DNA of 61,248 bases from Gammaproteobacteria bacterium (GCA_029882215.1 JAOULC010000019.1:1-61248), one strand, 5' to 3'; shown: positions 9,072 to 17,797, counted from the stretch's first letter. Translations and numbers: made by a program. Notes: generated by a model from the sequence alone, not told the origin.

Positions 9072-11270
9072 TTAAAGCATCGATTGCGGATCGATATCAA
9101 TAGACCAGCGTACTTTATTGGCACCTGCCAAGTCATTTAAATGCGGAATCACCTTATTTAAGCACTGTTGTAATGCTGCACGGCTAGTAGCCTGAATCAG
9201 CAGTTGGTAGCGGTAACGACCGGCACGCCGTTCCATAGGTGACGGAAAAGGGCCGAACAGTTCTATTTTAGGCTGACACGGGCTGAAGCGTTCAAAGGCC
9301 TGTTCTAAAAACTGTACCGGCAGGTAAGCCTGAGTCGCTTCGGCGCGCAATAAAGCCAGCGAACTATAGGGCGGAAAGCAGGCCTGCTGGCGTTCTTCCA
9401 GTGCTTCTTTGGCAAAAGCCGGGTAACCATGGTGTAGCAATGTTTGTAATAACGGGTGTTCCGGGTGGTGAGTCTGGATGATTACCCGTCCTGATTTGTC
9501 TGCACGGCCGGCACGACCTGCAACCTGTATCAATTGCTGCGCCATGAATTCCGGCGCACGAAAATCACTGCTGAATAAACTGCCATCAACATCGAGAATA
9601 CCGACCAGTGTGACATGCGGAAAGTCATGGCCCTTGGCTAACATCTGCGTGCCGATGAGTATGTCAGATTTTCCACTGTGAGCATCAGCCAGCTTTTTAT
9701 CGAGACTACCCTTACGGCTGGTGGTGTCACTATCAATGCGTGAAATATCAGCATCTGGAAAAATGCTGTTCAAATACTTTTCCAGTCGCTCGGTACCGAT
9801 GCCGATATTGATTAATTCTTCACACTGGCATTCCGGGCAGCGCTTTGGTGGCCGTGTCTCATGACCGCAATGATGGCAGCGCATCAGTGTACGCTGATGA
9901 TGGTAAGTTAGCTTGGCATCACAGCGCGGGCAGGGCATCACCCAACCGCAGTCATGACACAGCAGTGCAGGTGCGTAGCCGCGGCGATTTAAAAACAGCA
10001 GCACCTGGGATTTTTGCTCGAGTGTCTGCCGGATCAGTTCGACCAAGTGATCAGACAGTCCTTCTTGCATGGGTTTACGACGGACATCCAGTAACTGTAT
10101 GTTGGGCGGATTAGCATTGCCGGCACGCTGCGTGAGTTTTATGCGTTGATAGCGCCCCTGCTGACTGTTAAATAGCGATTCCAGGGACGGTGTGGCGCTA
10201 CCCATTAATAACGGAATATCGAGTCGTTTGGCACGCACTAAGGCAAGATCTCGTGCCTGGTAGCGAAAGTTATCCTGTTGTTTATAAGAGCTGTCATGCT
10301 CTTCATCGACGATGATCAGCCCCGGATTTGCCAGTGGCGTGAAGAGTGCGGAACGGGTCCCGATGATGATGTTGACCTGATTGTCACGCGCCTGTTGCCA
10401 AGCCAGTAAGCGCTGGCTGTTATTAAGCCCGGAATGCAGCACCGCAATCGGTACAGAAAAACGCTCTTTAAAGCGACTGATCAGCTGCGGCGTCAGGTTG
10501 ATCTCAGGTACCAGTATCAGGCTCTGTTTATTGCTCAATAGCACCTGCTCAACCAGATGCAGATAGACTTCTGTTTTGCCGCTACCGGTAATGCCTTCTA
10601 ACAGAAAAGCTTGGTAATGATCGAGGCTGGCGGCCACGCTTGCGACGGCGCTTTGCTGCTGTTCATTTAATATCGGTTTGCAGCCGATACTGGGCTGGCA
10701 TTGAATTAATGCGCTGGCCTGACTCTGTGTCAGTCGCTTAACCAATTGTTTTTTCTCCAGCGAGCGCAGGCTGTCTCGCCAGTTGAAGCTGAGCAGATCG
10801 AGCTGCGCTTTATCCATACCCCCTTTATATAACTGTAACTGCCGTAATAACTCGGCTTGCCGGGGTGAGCGGGTTAATTCATCCGGGTTTTGTGCGAAGC
10901 CGACAGCGGTTAACTGCCAGAGGTTCGCCAGAACTTGCTTTTGATCGGCTTGCCGGAGTATAGCCGGCAGCGCATGATTGAGTGCTTCGCCGATCGGATG
11001 CTGGTAATAACTGGCGGCCCATTGTAAAAAATTGAGCAGTTCAGAGGGTAAGGGATGGGGTAACAGTTGTCTGACGGCCTTCAGTTTCTTCACAGGAACA
11101 TCTGATGATGCTTGTTCGCTGATAATAATGCCGACTAATTGCCGGTTGCCAAATTGCACAAGCACGCGTGTGCCCGCAATGATCGGACCTGTGCACTCAA
11201 CAGGTGCTAAATAGTCAAAGCACTTATAGAGTGGTACGGGAACGGCTATTTTTAGTATTTTGGCTGTCAT
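9072..11270 (-). CDS. priA: Primosomal replication-restart helicase PriA
   Basis: 732 residues, standard PriA length. PriA recognises stalled forks and reloads the replicative helicase. Visible are the N-terminal DNA-binding part, Walker A GITGSGKTEVYL (about residues 225-236), the DEEH box VDEEHDSSYK (about 321), and the zinc-binding insertion with cysteine pairs CHDCG, CPRC, CHHCG and CPEC (about 437-483). The helicase C-terminal lobe with QVAGRAGRADKSG follows. It borders the 2 kb DnaA-box-like repeat region, which lies directly upstream of its start. Confidence 0.97.
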   Translation of the reverse strand: MTAKILKIAVPVPLYKCFDYLAPVECTGPIIAGTRVLVQFGNRQLVGIIISEQASSDVPVKKLKAVRQLLPHPLPSELLNFLQWAASYYQHPIGEALNHALPAILRQADQKQVLANLWQLTAVGFAQNPDELTRSPRQAELLRQLQLYKGGMDKAQLDLLSFNWRDSLRSLEKKQLVKRLTQSQASALIQCQPSIGCKPILNEQQQSAVASVAASLDHYQAFLLEGITGSGKTEVYLHLVEQVLLSNKQSLILVPEINLTPQLISRFKERFSVPIAVLHSGLNNSQRLLAWQQARDNQVNIIIGTRSALFTPLANPGLIIVDEEHDSSYKQQDNFRYQARDLALVRAKRLDIPLLMGSATPSLESLFNSQQGRYQRIKLTQRAGNANPPNIQLLDVRRKPMQEGLSDHLVELIRQTLEQKSQVLLFLNRRGYAPALLCHDCGWVMPCPRCDAKLTYHHQRTLMRCHHCGHETRPPKRCPECQCEELINIGIGTERLEKYLNSIFPDADISRIDSDTTSRKGSLDKKLADAHSGKSDILIGTQMLAKGHDFPHVTLVGILDVDGSLFSSDFRAPEFMAQQLIQVAGRAGRADKSGRVIIQTHHPEHPLLQTLLHHGYPAFAKEALEERQQACFPPYSSLALLRAEATQAYLPVQFLEQAFERFSPCQPKIELFGPFPSPMERRAGRYRYQLLIQATSRAALQQCLNKVIPHLNDLAGANKVRWSIDIDPQSML

Positions 11271-11421
11271 TAATGGTTTATTAGTAAATTAGTGGTTTTA
11301 GTAAAGATAAGTGACATAGTTTGCTTGATTTTGTCATAAATATCTCGATAAAGTTTATTAATATTTGCGACTCATTCTAGACAAAACCGCTAAGTTATTC
11401 ATGTTATTAGAAAAAATGGTT

Positions 11422-11527
11422 TTATTCACAATTGCTGTGGATAACTTTGTGGATAAAGTCTTAAAAAGAGCCTGAAAAGCGCTAAAAGCGAGGACTTGTT
11501 ACAGTTTGGTTAAAAAATAACACGACC
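11422..11527 (+). repeat. Repeat core A with two perfect DnaA boxes
   Basis: The most diverged copy. It contains two perfect TGTGGATAA boxes at 11436 and 11448, 12 bases apart, then a tail resembling the other copies and ending AAAAAATAACACGACC. The other copies carry a degenerate box in the second position. Confidence 0.65.
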
Positions 11528-11783
11528 ACTAATGTTGTTATATTTCAGTAACTTACAGAGTTTTTATAGTGTTTGTATAGTTCTTTAAGATAAAAATAGC
11601 GCCCTGTTGCGGTGTTTGAGGGAGTTGTTAATAAGATCTGTAATAAAAAGCTAAAAAAGCGTTTTTTTTAGCTTGTATTTCTATTTGAAAGATGTTTGTC
11701 GGTGCTATTGGTTTGTTAGGATTTATGAATGCGCTAGAACAGAGCAAAATGTCGGATTTTTAGTCATTTTGTTAAAAATTTTT

Positions 11784-11880
11784 TTATTCACAAAAACTGT
11801 GGATAACTGTGTGAGTAAGCTGATGAAGTTTGTCTCAAAGCCAGACTGTAGCGGCATTTGTCAATTTAGATTAAAAGATA
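11784..11880 (+). repeat. Repeat core B
   Basis: TTATTCACAAAAACTGTGG opening, a perfect box at 11798, a degenerate TGTGAGTAA 12 bases later, the shared AAGCTGATGAA, a short GCC/GGC element, and a tail ending GATTAAAAGATA. The same length as copies C, D and E, with no indels. Confidence 0.7.
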
Positions 11881-12121
11881 GCTCATGTTGTTTTTTCTCA
11901 ATAAAACAATGACTTATAGTATTTCAATAGTGTTTTTTTAATTCTATCTGGTTCAGATCTCGGCCTGACAAGCTGTGTTGATAACTGCTGGTTTCTATTA
12001 AGAATTACTAAACTTCTAATTTAATAAAAGAGAAGGAAAGTTTAGGTTTTTGTCAACTACAAAAACGACTAACTAAGACTATTTTAAATTGTGTTATGTG
12101 ATTTAAAGAGCGTACCGATTT

Positions 12122-12247
12122 GGTTGCAGGCCGCCAGCTTTGAGGTGGCTTGATTATGTCATTAGCGCTGTAGGATTCAGGGCTTAAGTTGGCTGCACAT
12201 TGACGTTACTAAGGAATGTAATTAGTAACACGCAATGGCATGCAACC
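12122..12247. repeat. Possible small MITE-like element between repeat cores B and C
   Basis: GGTTGCAGGCC and GGCATGCAACC form imperfect 11-bp terminal inverted repeats (10 of 11 match) around 126 bases. The interior also holds GTTACT...AGTAAC. No coding capacity. The flanks share ACCGAT, partly inside the repeat, so a target duplication is uncertain. Confidence 0.35.
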
Positions 12248-12285
12248 GATAAAAACATATTGACTGGTCGTTTCTTATTTAAGTT

Positions 12286-12386
12286 TTACTCACATAAACT
12301 GTTAATAAGTGTGTTGGTAAGCTGATGAAAATAGTCAGCAGGCTATGCTCTAGAGGCTTTTGTCAGATTAGTATAAAAAACAACCC
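12286..12386 (+). repeat. Repeat core C
   Basis: Carries TGTTAATAA at 12300 in place of the perfect box, then GTGTTGGTAAGCTGATGAAAA and the GGCTTTTGTCAGATT tail. It shares length and register with copies B, D and E. Confidence 0.65.
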
Positions 12387-12596
12387 CGAACTTGCAAAAA
12401 CAAAAGCATCGAGATTTGCAGTCAGGCAGCTGTTTCTGCGCTACCGTCAAGCCGCTATATGAAAAGTTATGAATAAACTTTTTTGCTTGAAAGTTTAATT
12501 AAAAGCAATTGGCACGGGCGTTTGCTAGGGCTTGAAACAGGGCTACTTGGTAAGATGATAAGTAGTCTCTTTATTCATCGATTTATTAGTATGTTC

Positions 12597-12697
12597 TTAT
12601 TAACAAAAGCTGTGGATAACTGTGTTAGTAAGCTGATGAAAATGCTCGTCAGGCCACGCCACTGCGGCTTTTGTGAGATTCGATTAAAAAACAAACT
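12597..12697 (+). repeat. Repeat core D
   Basis: The copy closest to a consensus: TTATTAACAAAAGCTGTGG, a perfect TGTGGATAA at 12611, GTGTTAGTAAGCTGATGAAAA, then GGCTTTTGTGAGATTCGATT. The later TGTTGATAA element is at 12790. Confidence 0.7.
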
Positions 12698-13021
12698 CTG
12701 ACTTTATATGTAATAAAATCATAAACTTAGCGTATTTATATAGTGTTGGTTTGGTGTGGTGGTATACAAAGCGCGGCCTGATAATGCTTTGTTGATAAGT
12801 GATATTAATTATCATATTAGTTGATTTTCTAATGTGCCTTAGGTGCTGGAATTTCCAGTTGTATTTGCGGGGTTTAAAAACGGCAAGCACCGCCATTGTG
12901 ACGTGGCTTTTTTTCAAATATAAAGATAACAGCGGTTGCAGAGGCTGTCAGGCTATGTTGAGTCAGATGTTGATAAAGAGCGGATAATTCTGCTGCTTTT
13001 TAACGTGTATTAGGTGACTTG

Positions 13022-13120
13022 TTATTAACAAAAGCTGTGGGTAAGTGTGTTAGTAAGCTGATGAAAATAGCCGAAAAGCCATGCTGTAAGGGTTTTTGTG
13101 AGATTCGATTATAAAACGAC
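13022..13120 (+). repeat. Repeat core E
   Basis: Nearly identical to copy D in the first 45 bases except TGTGGGTAA (13036) for the box. The tail GGTTTTTGTGAGATTCGATT also matches. The late element TGTTGATAACTGCT is at 13214. Confidence 0.7.
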
Positions 13121-13344
13121 CTTTTGCTTTATAAATAAAAAAATCAATAGGTTAGCTGGCTTTTGTAGTGTGGGTTTAGTTTTTCGTTGTTTCTAGCGGA
13201 GCCGGGCGGGCTGTGTTGATAACTGCTACTTTTTATGAGTATTAGTGGCGACTACTAATCGCATTCAGGCAAAAGGAAGGTTTGAGTGTTTGTGGTGATA
13301 GAAATCGGCAGCGGGTGCCGATTTGGGGTGGGTATTGGTGTGAT

Positions 13345-13815
13345 TTAGCCGCGTGACGGATCGAGTTGCTCGGGCCGCAGATTTGATGCAAAGAAAGTAT
13401 CGCCATCTTCAGGGTCTATTTCATTACCGTGCATATCAAATAATGGCAGATCCGATTCATTCCAGCCGCGCAGGCCGGTTTTTAGGGAGTGCACTTTCTC
13501 AAAGCCCATTTGCTTCATGGTATATGCCGCCAATAAGCTGCGGTTACCTGAGCGGCAGATAACCAAGATTTCCTGTTTACGGCCTGCAGCCAGTGCTGGT
13601 ATGGTTTCATCAAAATCAAATTCGCAGCAGGTTTCAAGTACGCCGCGAGGTGCCAGTATGGAGTTTGCAATATGCATGGCATCGTATTCATGGGGTTCGC
13701 GAACATCAACCAGTATAAGTTCAGGGTTAGCAAGTTGCATGTCTTCAACGTCCCAGGGGAAGACCTCGTTGATATGTGGTTTGCACTCTTCTATCAGTTC
13801 TATAAAGCGTTTCAT
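13345..13815 (-). CDS. Rhodanese-domain sulfurtransferase
   Basis: 156 residues with a single rhodanese domain (about residues 22-125). The active-site loop is CRSGNR with the persulfide cysteine at C87, preceded by LILVDVREPHEYDAMHI. Six-residue loops of this kind act on sulfane sulfur. Its place next to the sensor pair and the dsr operon makes a role in feeding sulfur to DsrE/TusA plausible, but no TusA gene is in the window. A Cys-Cys at 63-64 is extra. It is read in the same direction as the regulator genes, 50 bases downstream of them, and could share their transcript. Confidence 0.88.
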   Translation of the reverse strand: MKRFIELIEECKPHINEVFPWDVEDMQLANPELILVDVREPHEYDAMHIANSILAPRGVLETCCEFDFDETIPALAAGRKQEILVICRSGNRSLLAAYTMKQMGFEKVHSLKTGLRGWNESDLPLFDMHGNEIDPEDGDTFFASNLRPEQLDPSRG

Positions 13816-13866
13816 TTGATATCTATCTGTTTTCTTTATGAGTTTTTTATGGGGGAGCAGAGGGGT

Positions 13867-14517
13867 TTAGGCTGATTTATTGTAGCGTAAGCCTTTTTCT
13901 ACAGCGATCACAGCGGCTTCAACGCGAGAATGAATGTTCAGTTTACGTAGAATGGCTTTAACATGTAGTTTGACCGTGCCGTCAGAAATACCGAGATTAC
14001 GGGCAATGACTTTATTGCTTTGACCTTCTGCCAGTAAACGCAAGATTTCAGTTTCACGCGGGGTTAGTTCAGCAAAGGCGGAGTCGGTTTTGCTTTCTGT
14101 GGCCTTTCCCTGAGCCATGCGGGTTAAAACATCGGTCATGTTTTGCGCCACCACGTTTTTACCTTTGACGATATCGCGCAATGCACCGACCAGTTCGTCG
14201 GGTTCCATATCTTTTAGCAGGTAGCCCTGAGCGCCGCGCTCCAGCGCTTCACGTAAATCCTGTTCTTCGTTTGAGGTGGTCAGTATGGTGACCGGAATAT
14301 CGATATTGCTATCGCGAATTTTGCTGAGAATGTCGAGGCCGCTGTTGTCCGGCATACGCAAGTCGAGCAATATCACGTCTGGTTTTTCTTTTATGGCAAG
14401 GCGTATGCCTTCATCGCCATCGGCAATTGCTGCGATAACTTCTATGTTGCGTTGTTCTAGCAAACCCTGCAGGCCTACCCGGAACAAGGCGTGGTCATCT
14501 ATCATTATTACGCGCAT
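13867..14517 (-). CDS. NarL/FixJ-type response regulator, candidate dsr regulator
   Basis: 216 residues starting MRVIMIDDHALFRVG. A longer reading frame exists, but the residues before this Met do not resemble a receiver. Receiver domain: acidic pocket DD at 7-8, phosphoacceptor D52 (LLDLRMPD), and the conserved lysine in GYLLKDMEPDEL. The C-terminal LuxR-type helix-turn-helix contains LTPRETEILRLLAEGQSNK and DGTVKLHVKAILRKL. It lies 40 bases after its kinase. NarL-family proteins bind paired heptamers, and heptamer-like inverted repeats occur upstream of dsrA, so direct control of dsr is a reasonable inference. Confidence 0.92.
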   Translation of the reverse strand: MRVIMIDDHALFRVGLQGLLEQRNIEVIAAIADGDEGIRLAIKEKPDVILLDLRMPDNSGLDILSKIRDSNIDIPVTILTTSNEEQDLREALERGAQGYLLKDMEPDELVGALRDIVKGKNVVAQNMTDVLTRMAQGKATESKTDSAFAELTPRETEILRLLAEGQSNKVIARNLGISDGTVKLHVKAILRKLNIHSRVEAAVIAVEKGLRYNKSA

Positions 14518-14557
14518 GAATATTAAATCCGTTGTTTTATTGAGACAATGTGTTGCT

Positions 14558-16015
14558 TTAGGCAGTTGCCCCAAGTTTAATCTGTGGTTCATCATTGTAA
14601 TGAAAATTGACTTCGATGCGAGTGCCTTCTTCAGGGTCGCTTTCCAGGTCCAGTTCACCGCCAAGGTGTTTGGCTCGCTCCTTCATGATCGTCAGGCCGA
14701 TGTGCTCGCCCTTGTGGTTGCTGGTCTGTGGCTGATCAAAGCCTTTGCCGTCATTCTCGATCAGTATGCGATATTCGCCGTGAATATCGGCATATAAAAG
14801 CACCCGTACATTATTGGCGAGGCTGTGTTTTCGAATATTGGTCAGTGCTTCCTGTACTATTCTATATATATGCATTTCCATATTAGCCGGTAGTCGGGCG
14901 TTGCCCCATTCATTTTGTAGCAATATGTGAATATCGGTTTCTTTACGAAAGCGCGAGATGAGTTTTTCGATGCTGTTAACAACTCCTTGTTCAGCGATAG
15001 GTGTGCGGCAGTGTGCGATCAGTTCACGCAAGTCGGTATAGGCTTCATCAAGGCTGTGCTCAACCTGTTCAATGCCATGAATTGACTGGTATTCGCCGCT
15101 TTGTTGCAAGGTTTCATCTAAAACCCGGACCTGGAAGCGTAAACTGGCCAGTGTTTGTGCCAGTGAGTCATGTAATTCATTGGCGATCATGGTGCGCTCG
15201 TGCATCACCAGTACACGACGGGCTTTTTCTTCCAGATTGGTTTTTTCGATGGCGGTTCCCAGGTGATTACCGACCAAAGAGAGTAAATTTTGCGTGTTTT
15301 CGCTGATGAAGTGATCGGAAGAGTTGACGAATAGATTATAAACACCGACCACCTTGTCCTGGAATCTCAGTGGCACAGCAATGTGACTGGCTTCGGTGTT
15401 ATCGAGCAGATTATGACCGATAGCTTGCTGGCAGGGAGCGGTGTTATTTACGATGCGAATTTGCCCGGCTGAAATGACACTGCCACAGATACTGCAGTCG
15501 GCTGGCCTGTTGCGCTCACTTTCTACGGCTTCGGGAGAAAGGCCGATGCTGGCTACCAGTTCCATTGTGCCGTCTTCCTTTAGCAGGCGTACGGCTGCGG
15601 CGTCAGCTTTAGCGATATCTTTAAGAATTAAAACGAAGCGACTGAGCAGGTCTTTGACATTAGAGGAGGCGTTAATATTGGTCGCAACATCGTAAAGGAT
15701 TTCCAGTGAGCGAGTTTGTTCCTGTAGTTCACTGGTATCAATGGGGTCGATGCCGGGTGTCGGGTGGGTTTTGTATTCGATATTGAGATAAGGATCGACT
15801 TTATTGACTTTAACTAGCCAAAATAACCGGGCCGCGAGGGCAAAGCTAATGAGCCAGGCGATGGCGCTCGAGAAATAGACGGCAAGGAAAGTGTTGTCTG
15901 AGAGATTAATCCAGAAGGTAGTTACCAGTAAAATAGTCAGGCTAAGCAAAAGTGATAGCAGCAAGTTTTGACAGTTGGGATTGCTGGATGGTGTGGAAGA
16001 GGTATTATCTGGCAT
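14558..16015 (-). CDS. NarX/NreB-type sensor histidine kinase with GAF domain
   Basis: 485 residues: two N-terminal membrane helices (about 17-37 and 42-67), a GAF domain (about 105-258), a HisKA_3 dimerisation helix with phospho-acceptor H282 (NELHDSLAQT), and a HATPase domain ending near residue 475 (GIGL-type box GEHIGLTIMKERA). The GAF domain carries CSIC (174-177) plus C195, cysteines also met in NarX-like GAF domains, where metal or redox sensing is possible but unproven. It is the partner of the NarL-type regulator downstream and diverges from dsrA across a 506-base gap. Its signal is unknown. Confidence 0.9.
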   Translation of the reverse strand: MPDNTSSTPSSNPNCQNLLLSLLLSLTILLVTTFWINLSDNTFLAVYFSSAIAWLISFALAARLFWLVKVNKVDPYLNIEYKTHPTPGIDPIDTSELQEQTRSLEILYDVATNINASSNVKDLLSRFVLILKDIAKADAAAVRLLKEDGTMELVASIGLSPEAVESERNRPADCSICGSVISAGQIRIVNNTAPCQQAIGHNLLDNTEASHIAVPLRFQDKVVGVYNLFVNSSDHFISENTQNLLSLVGNHLGTAIEKTNLEEKARRVLVMHERTMIANELHDSLAQTLASLRFQVRVLDETLQQSGEYQSIHGIEQVEHSLDEAYTDLRELIAHCRTPIAEQGVVNSIEKLISRFRKETDIHILLQNEWGNARLPANMEMHIYRIVQEALTNIRKHSLANNVRVLLYADIHGEYRILIENDGKGFDQPQTSNHKGEHIGLTIMKERAKHLGGELDLESDPEEGTRIEVNFHYNDEPQIKLGATA

Positions 16016-16312
16016 AGGGTGCCCCGGCTATTCTATACGGTCTTTCAAATATACCAGAGTTAGCAAATGCTTATGTAAAAAAACATGCCAGCTATGCTGA
16101 TTATTTGAAGTTTGAATGGAATCAGCTATGTTAGTAAGTTGTTTGTATTTTTTGAGCGCTAAAACTGGTACATTATGTACCCCCTCTAGGACAGTGCAGT
16201 GAGTGGTTATTTCGATTTGTTGCTAAGTGTTTGATTTATGGTGAATAAATCCAATTCTGGTGGCAGGGTGAATATAACTGAGCTGATGAGTTTTAAATGG
16301 ATTAAGAAGTAT

Positions 16313-16330
16313 CTATCCCATATGGGATAG
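16313..16330. promoter_or_regulatory. Perfect 18-bp palindrome, likely operator
   Basis: CTATCCCATATGGGATAG is self-complementary over all 18 bases. The inner TATCCCA-TA-TGGGATA has the 7-2-7 layout of NarL-family sites. It lies about 190 bases before the dsrA start and 56 bases before the predicted -10, so it could be an upstream site for the same regulator as the box at 16347. Confidence 0.6.
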
Positions 16331-16346
16331 TGCGGGTATATGTGAA

Positions 16347-16391
16347 CACCCCATAGGTAGGATGTTCGGGTTGATAAGTGGGCCCTAAAAT
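16347..16391 (+). promoter_or_regulatory. Predicted dsrA promoter: CCCC-ATA-GG box plus -10
   Basis: Box CACCCCATAGGTAGGA (16347-16362) followed by TAAAAT (16386-16391), with no recognisable -35. From box start to -10 start is 39 bases, the same layout as at 31396 (38) and 48543 leftward (39). The predicted start near 16398 puts the box centre at about -43, the usual place for a class II activator. Confidence 0.55.
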
Positions 16392-16521
16392 AGCCGCACT
16401 AAAAGATTTGGCGGCGCGCCATACTGATCAGTTAGATTAGGTGGATGCGTCAAATTTTAAGAATTTTTATAAAACAGTCGGTGTTACCGTACTGTCGATC
16501 AAATACTAAGGAGATCGCCCC

Positions 16522-17775
16522 ATGGCTACTAAGCATGTAACCCCGATGCTCGACGAACTAGAAACAGGCCCGTGGCCGAGTTTCATTTCGGGTTTCAAAC
16601 GTCTGCGTGATGACCATCCAGATGCTCGTATTAACGGTTTGGCAAACGGCCTGCTGGGTCAGTTAGAGCACTCTTACGAAACTCGTAAAGGTTACTGGAA
16701 AGGCGGTACTGTTTCTGTATTCGGTTACGGCGGCGGTATCATTCCACGTTTCTCAGAAGTCGGTCATGCCTTCACTGAGTCAAAAGAATTCCATACTGTG
16801 CGTGTTCAGCCACCTGCATCTAACTTCTACACAACTGATATGTTGCGTCAGCTAGGTGATTCGTGGGAGAAGCATGGTTCTGGTCTTGTTACTTTCCATG
16901 GTCAGACTGGTAACATTATGTTTATCGGTACTGATACTTCACGTATCCAGCACTTCTTTGATGAAATCAATGAGTACGGTTTTGACTTGGGTGGTGCGGG
17001 TCCATGTGTACGTACTGCTATGTCATGCATCGGTTCAGCGCGCTGTGAAATGTCTTGCTACAACGAGCAGGCCGCACACCGTCATCTGGTAAACAACTTT
17101 ACTGATGATGTTCACCGCCCGGCATTGCCATACAAGTTTAAGTTCAAGTTCTCTGGTTGCCCGAATGACTGTCAGAATGCTATCGAGCGTGCGGATTTCG
17201 CAGTAATTGGTACGTGGCGTGATGATATGCGTGTTGATCAGGCAGAATTCAAAGCAGCGATGGAAAAGAAAGGTCGTCAGTATATTATCGACAACGTTAT
17301 TACTCGTTGCCCGACTCAGGCGCTTTCATTAAATGATGATGACACGATTGCTGTTGATAATCGCAACTGTGTTCGTTGTATGCACTGCCTGAATGTGTTG
17401 CCTAAGGCGCTGGGTGTTGGTAATGACAAGGGTGTAACTATCCTGATTGGTGGTAAACGTACACTGAAAATTGGTGACTTGATGGGTACTGTAGTGGTTC
17501 CTTTCATGAAGCTGCGCACTGAAGAAGATTTCGAACGTATCGTTGAAATGGCTGAAGAAGTTGTTGATTTCTGGGCTGAAAATGGTCTGGAGCACGAGCG
17601 TACTGGTGAAATGATCGAGCGTATCGGTCTGGTTAACTTCCTTGAAGGCATCGGTATTGATGTTGACCCGAATATGGTTAGCAATCCTCGTCAAAGTTCA
17701 TACATTCGTATGGATGGCTGGGATGAAGCAGCTGTTGAATGGTTCGAGAAGAAAGCTGAGAAAGCAGCTAGTTAA
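16522..17775 (+). CDS. dsrA: Reverse-type dissimilatory sulfite reductase, alpha subunit
   Basis: 417 residues. DsrAB is a cytoplasmic alpha2beta2 siroheme enzyme which, in sulfur oxidizers, oxidises DsrC-bound sulfur towards sulfite. The siroheme/[4Fe-4S] ligand motifs are present: C-x5-C at 169-175 (CIGSARC) and C-x3-C at 213-217 (CPNDC). A ferredoxin-type cluster domain has CVRCMHC at 283-289 plus C263. Codon use is markedly biased to cgt, ggt and ctg, a sign of high expression. A strong AAGGAG precedes the ATG. First gene of the operon. Confidence 0.98.
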   Translation: MATKHVTPMLDELETGPWPSFISGFKRLRDDHPDARINGLANGLLGQLEHSYETRKGYWKGGTVSVFGYGGGIIPRFSEVGHAFTESKEFHTVRVQPPASNFYTTDMLRQLGDSWEKHGSGLVTFHGQTGNIMFIGTDTSRIQHFFDEINEYGFDLGGAGPCVRTAMSCIGSARCEMSCYNEQAAHRHLVNNFTDDVHRPALPYKFKFKFSGCPNDCQNAIERADFAVIGTWRDDMRVDQAEFKAAMEKKGRQYIIDNVITRCPTQALSLNDDDTIAVDNRNCVRCMHCLNVLPKALGVGNDKGVTILIGGKRTLKIGDLMGTVVVPFMKLRTEEDFERIVEMAEEVVDFWAENGLEHERTGEMIERIGLVNFLEGIGIDVDPNMVSNPRQSSYIRMDGWDEAAVEWFEKKAEKAAS

Positions 17776-17797
17776 TTAATTTGTTTATTTTGTATCT

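Larger units (their letters stand above)
11271..13344. repeat. AT-rich gene-free region of five diverged repeat units with DnaA-box-like motifs
   Basis: Two kilobases without a credible gene and visibly richer in A and T than the flanks. Five related cores (separate entries) recur at 310-500 base spacing, each followed by variable AT-rich sequence. Three copies end in a TGTTGATAA element (11976, 12790, 13214), twice followed by CTGCT. The motif TGTGGATAA, the complement of the DnaA box TTATCCACA, is perfect at 11436, 11448, 11798 and 12611, with near matches at 12300 and 13036. This could be a replication origin, a DnaA-titrating site like datA, or an expanded repeat family. Confidence 0.75.
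16016..16521 (+). promoter_or_regulatory. dsr control region between narX-like gene and dsrA
   Basis: 506 bases without a gene. It contains several inverted repeats: GGTACAT-T-ATGTACC at 16167-16181 running into TACCCCCTCTAGG (16178-16190), a perfect palindrome at 16313-16330, and GAACA-N14-TGTTC at 16344-16367 enclosing a CCCCATAGGTAGG box. A -10-like TAAAAT follows at 16386. An AAGGAG ribosome-binding site at 16508 precedes dsrA. Confidence 0.75.

Noticed and set aside
11673-12701. Two short plus-strand frames (11673-11912 and 12483-12701) with a shared TK.VDNCVSKLMK peptide
   Set aside because: The similarity comes from the DNA repeat. Copies A, C and E carry stops in the same frame, no ribosome-binding site precedes them, and the DnaA-box explanation accounts for the most conserved part. 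The lack of indels among copies B-E keeps a small doubt.
16347-16362. Exact E. coli NarL heptamer pair (TACYYMT NN AKRRGTA)
   Set aside because: The boxes share the paired layout and the CCC core but do not meet the exact consensus, so nitrate control is not claimed.
17316-17694. Long minus-strand frames within dsrA
   Set aside because: They are shadows of the strongly codon-biased dsrA gene; two of them overlap each other in different frames.
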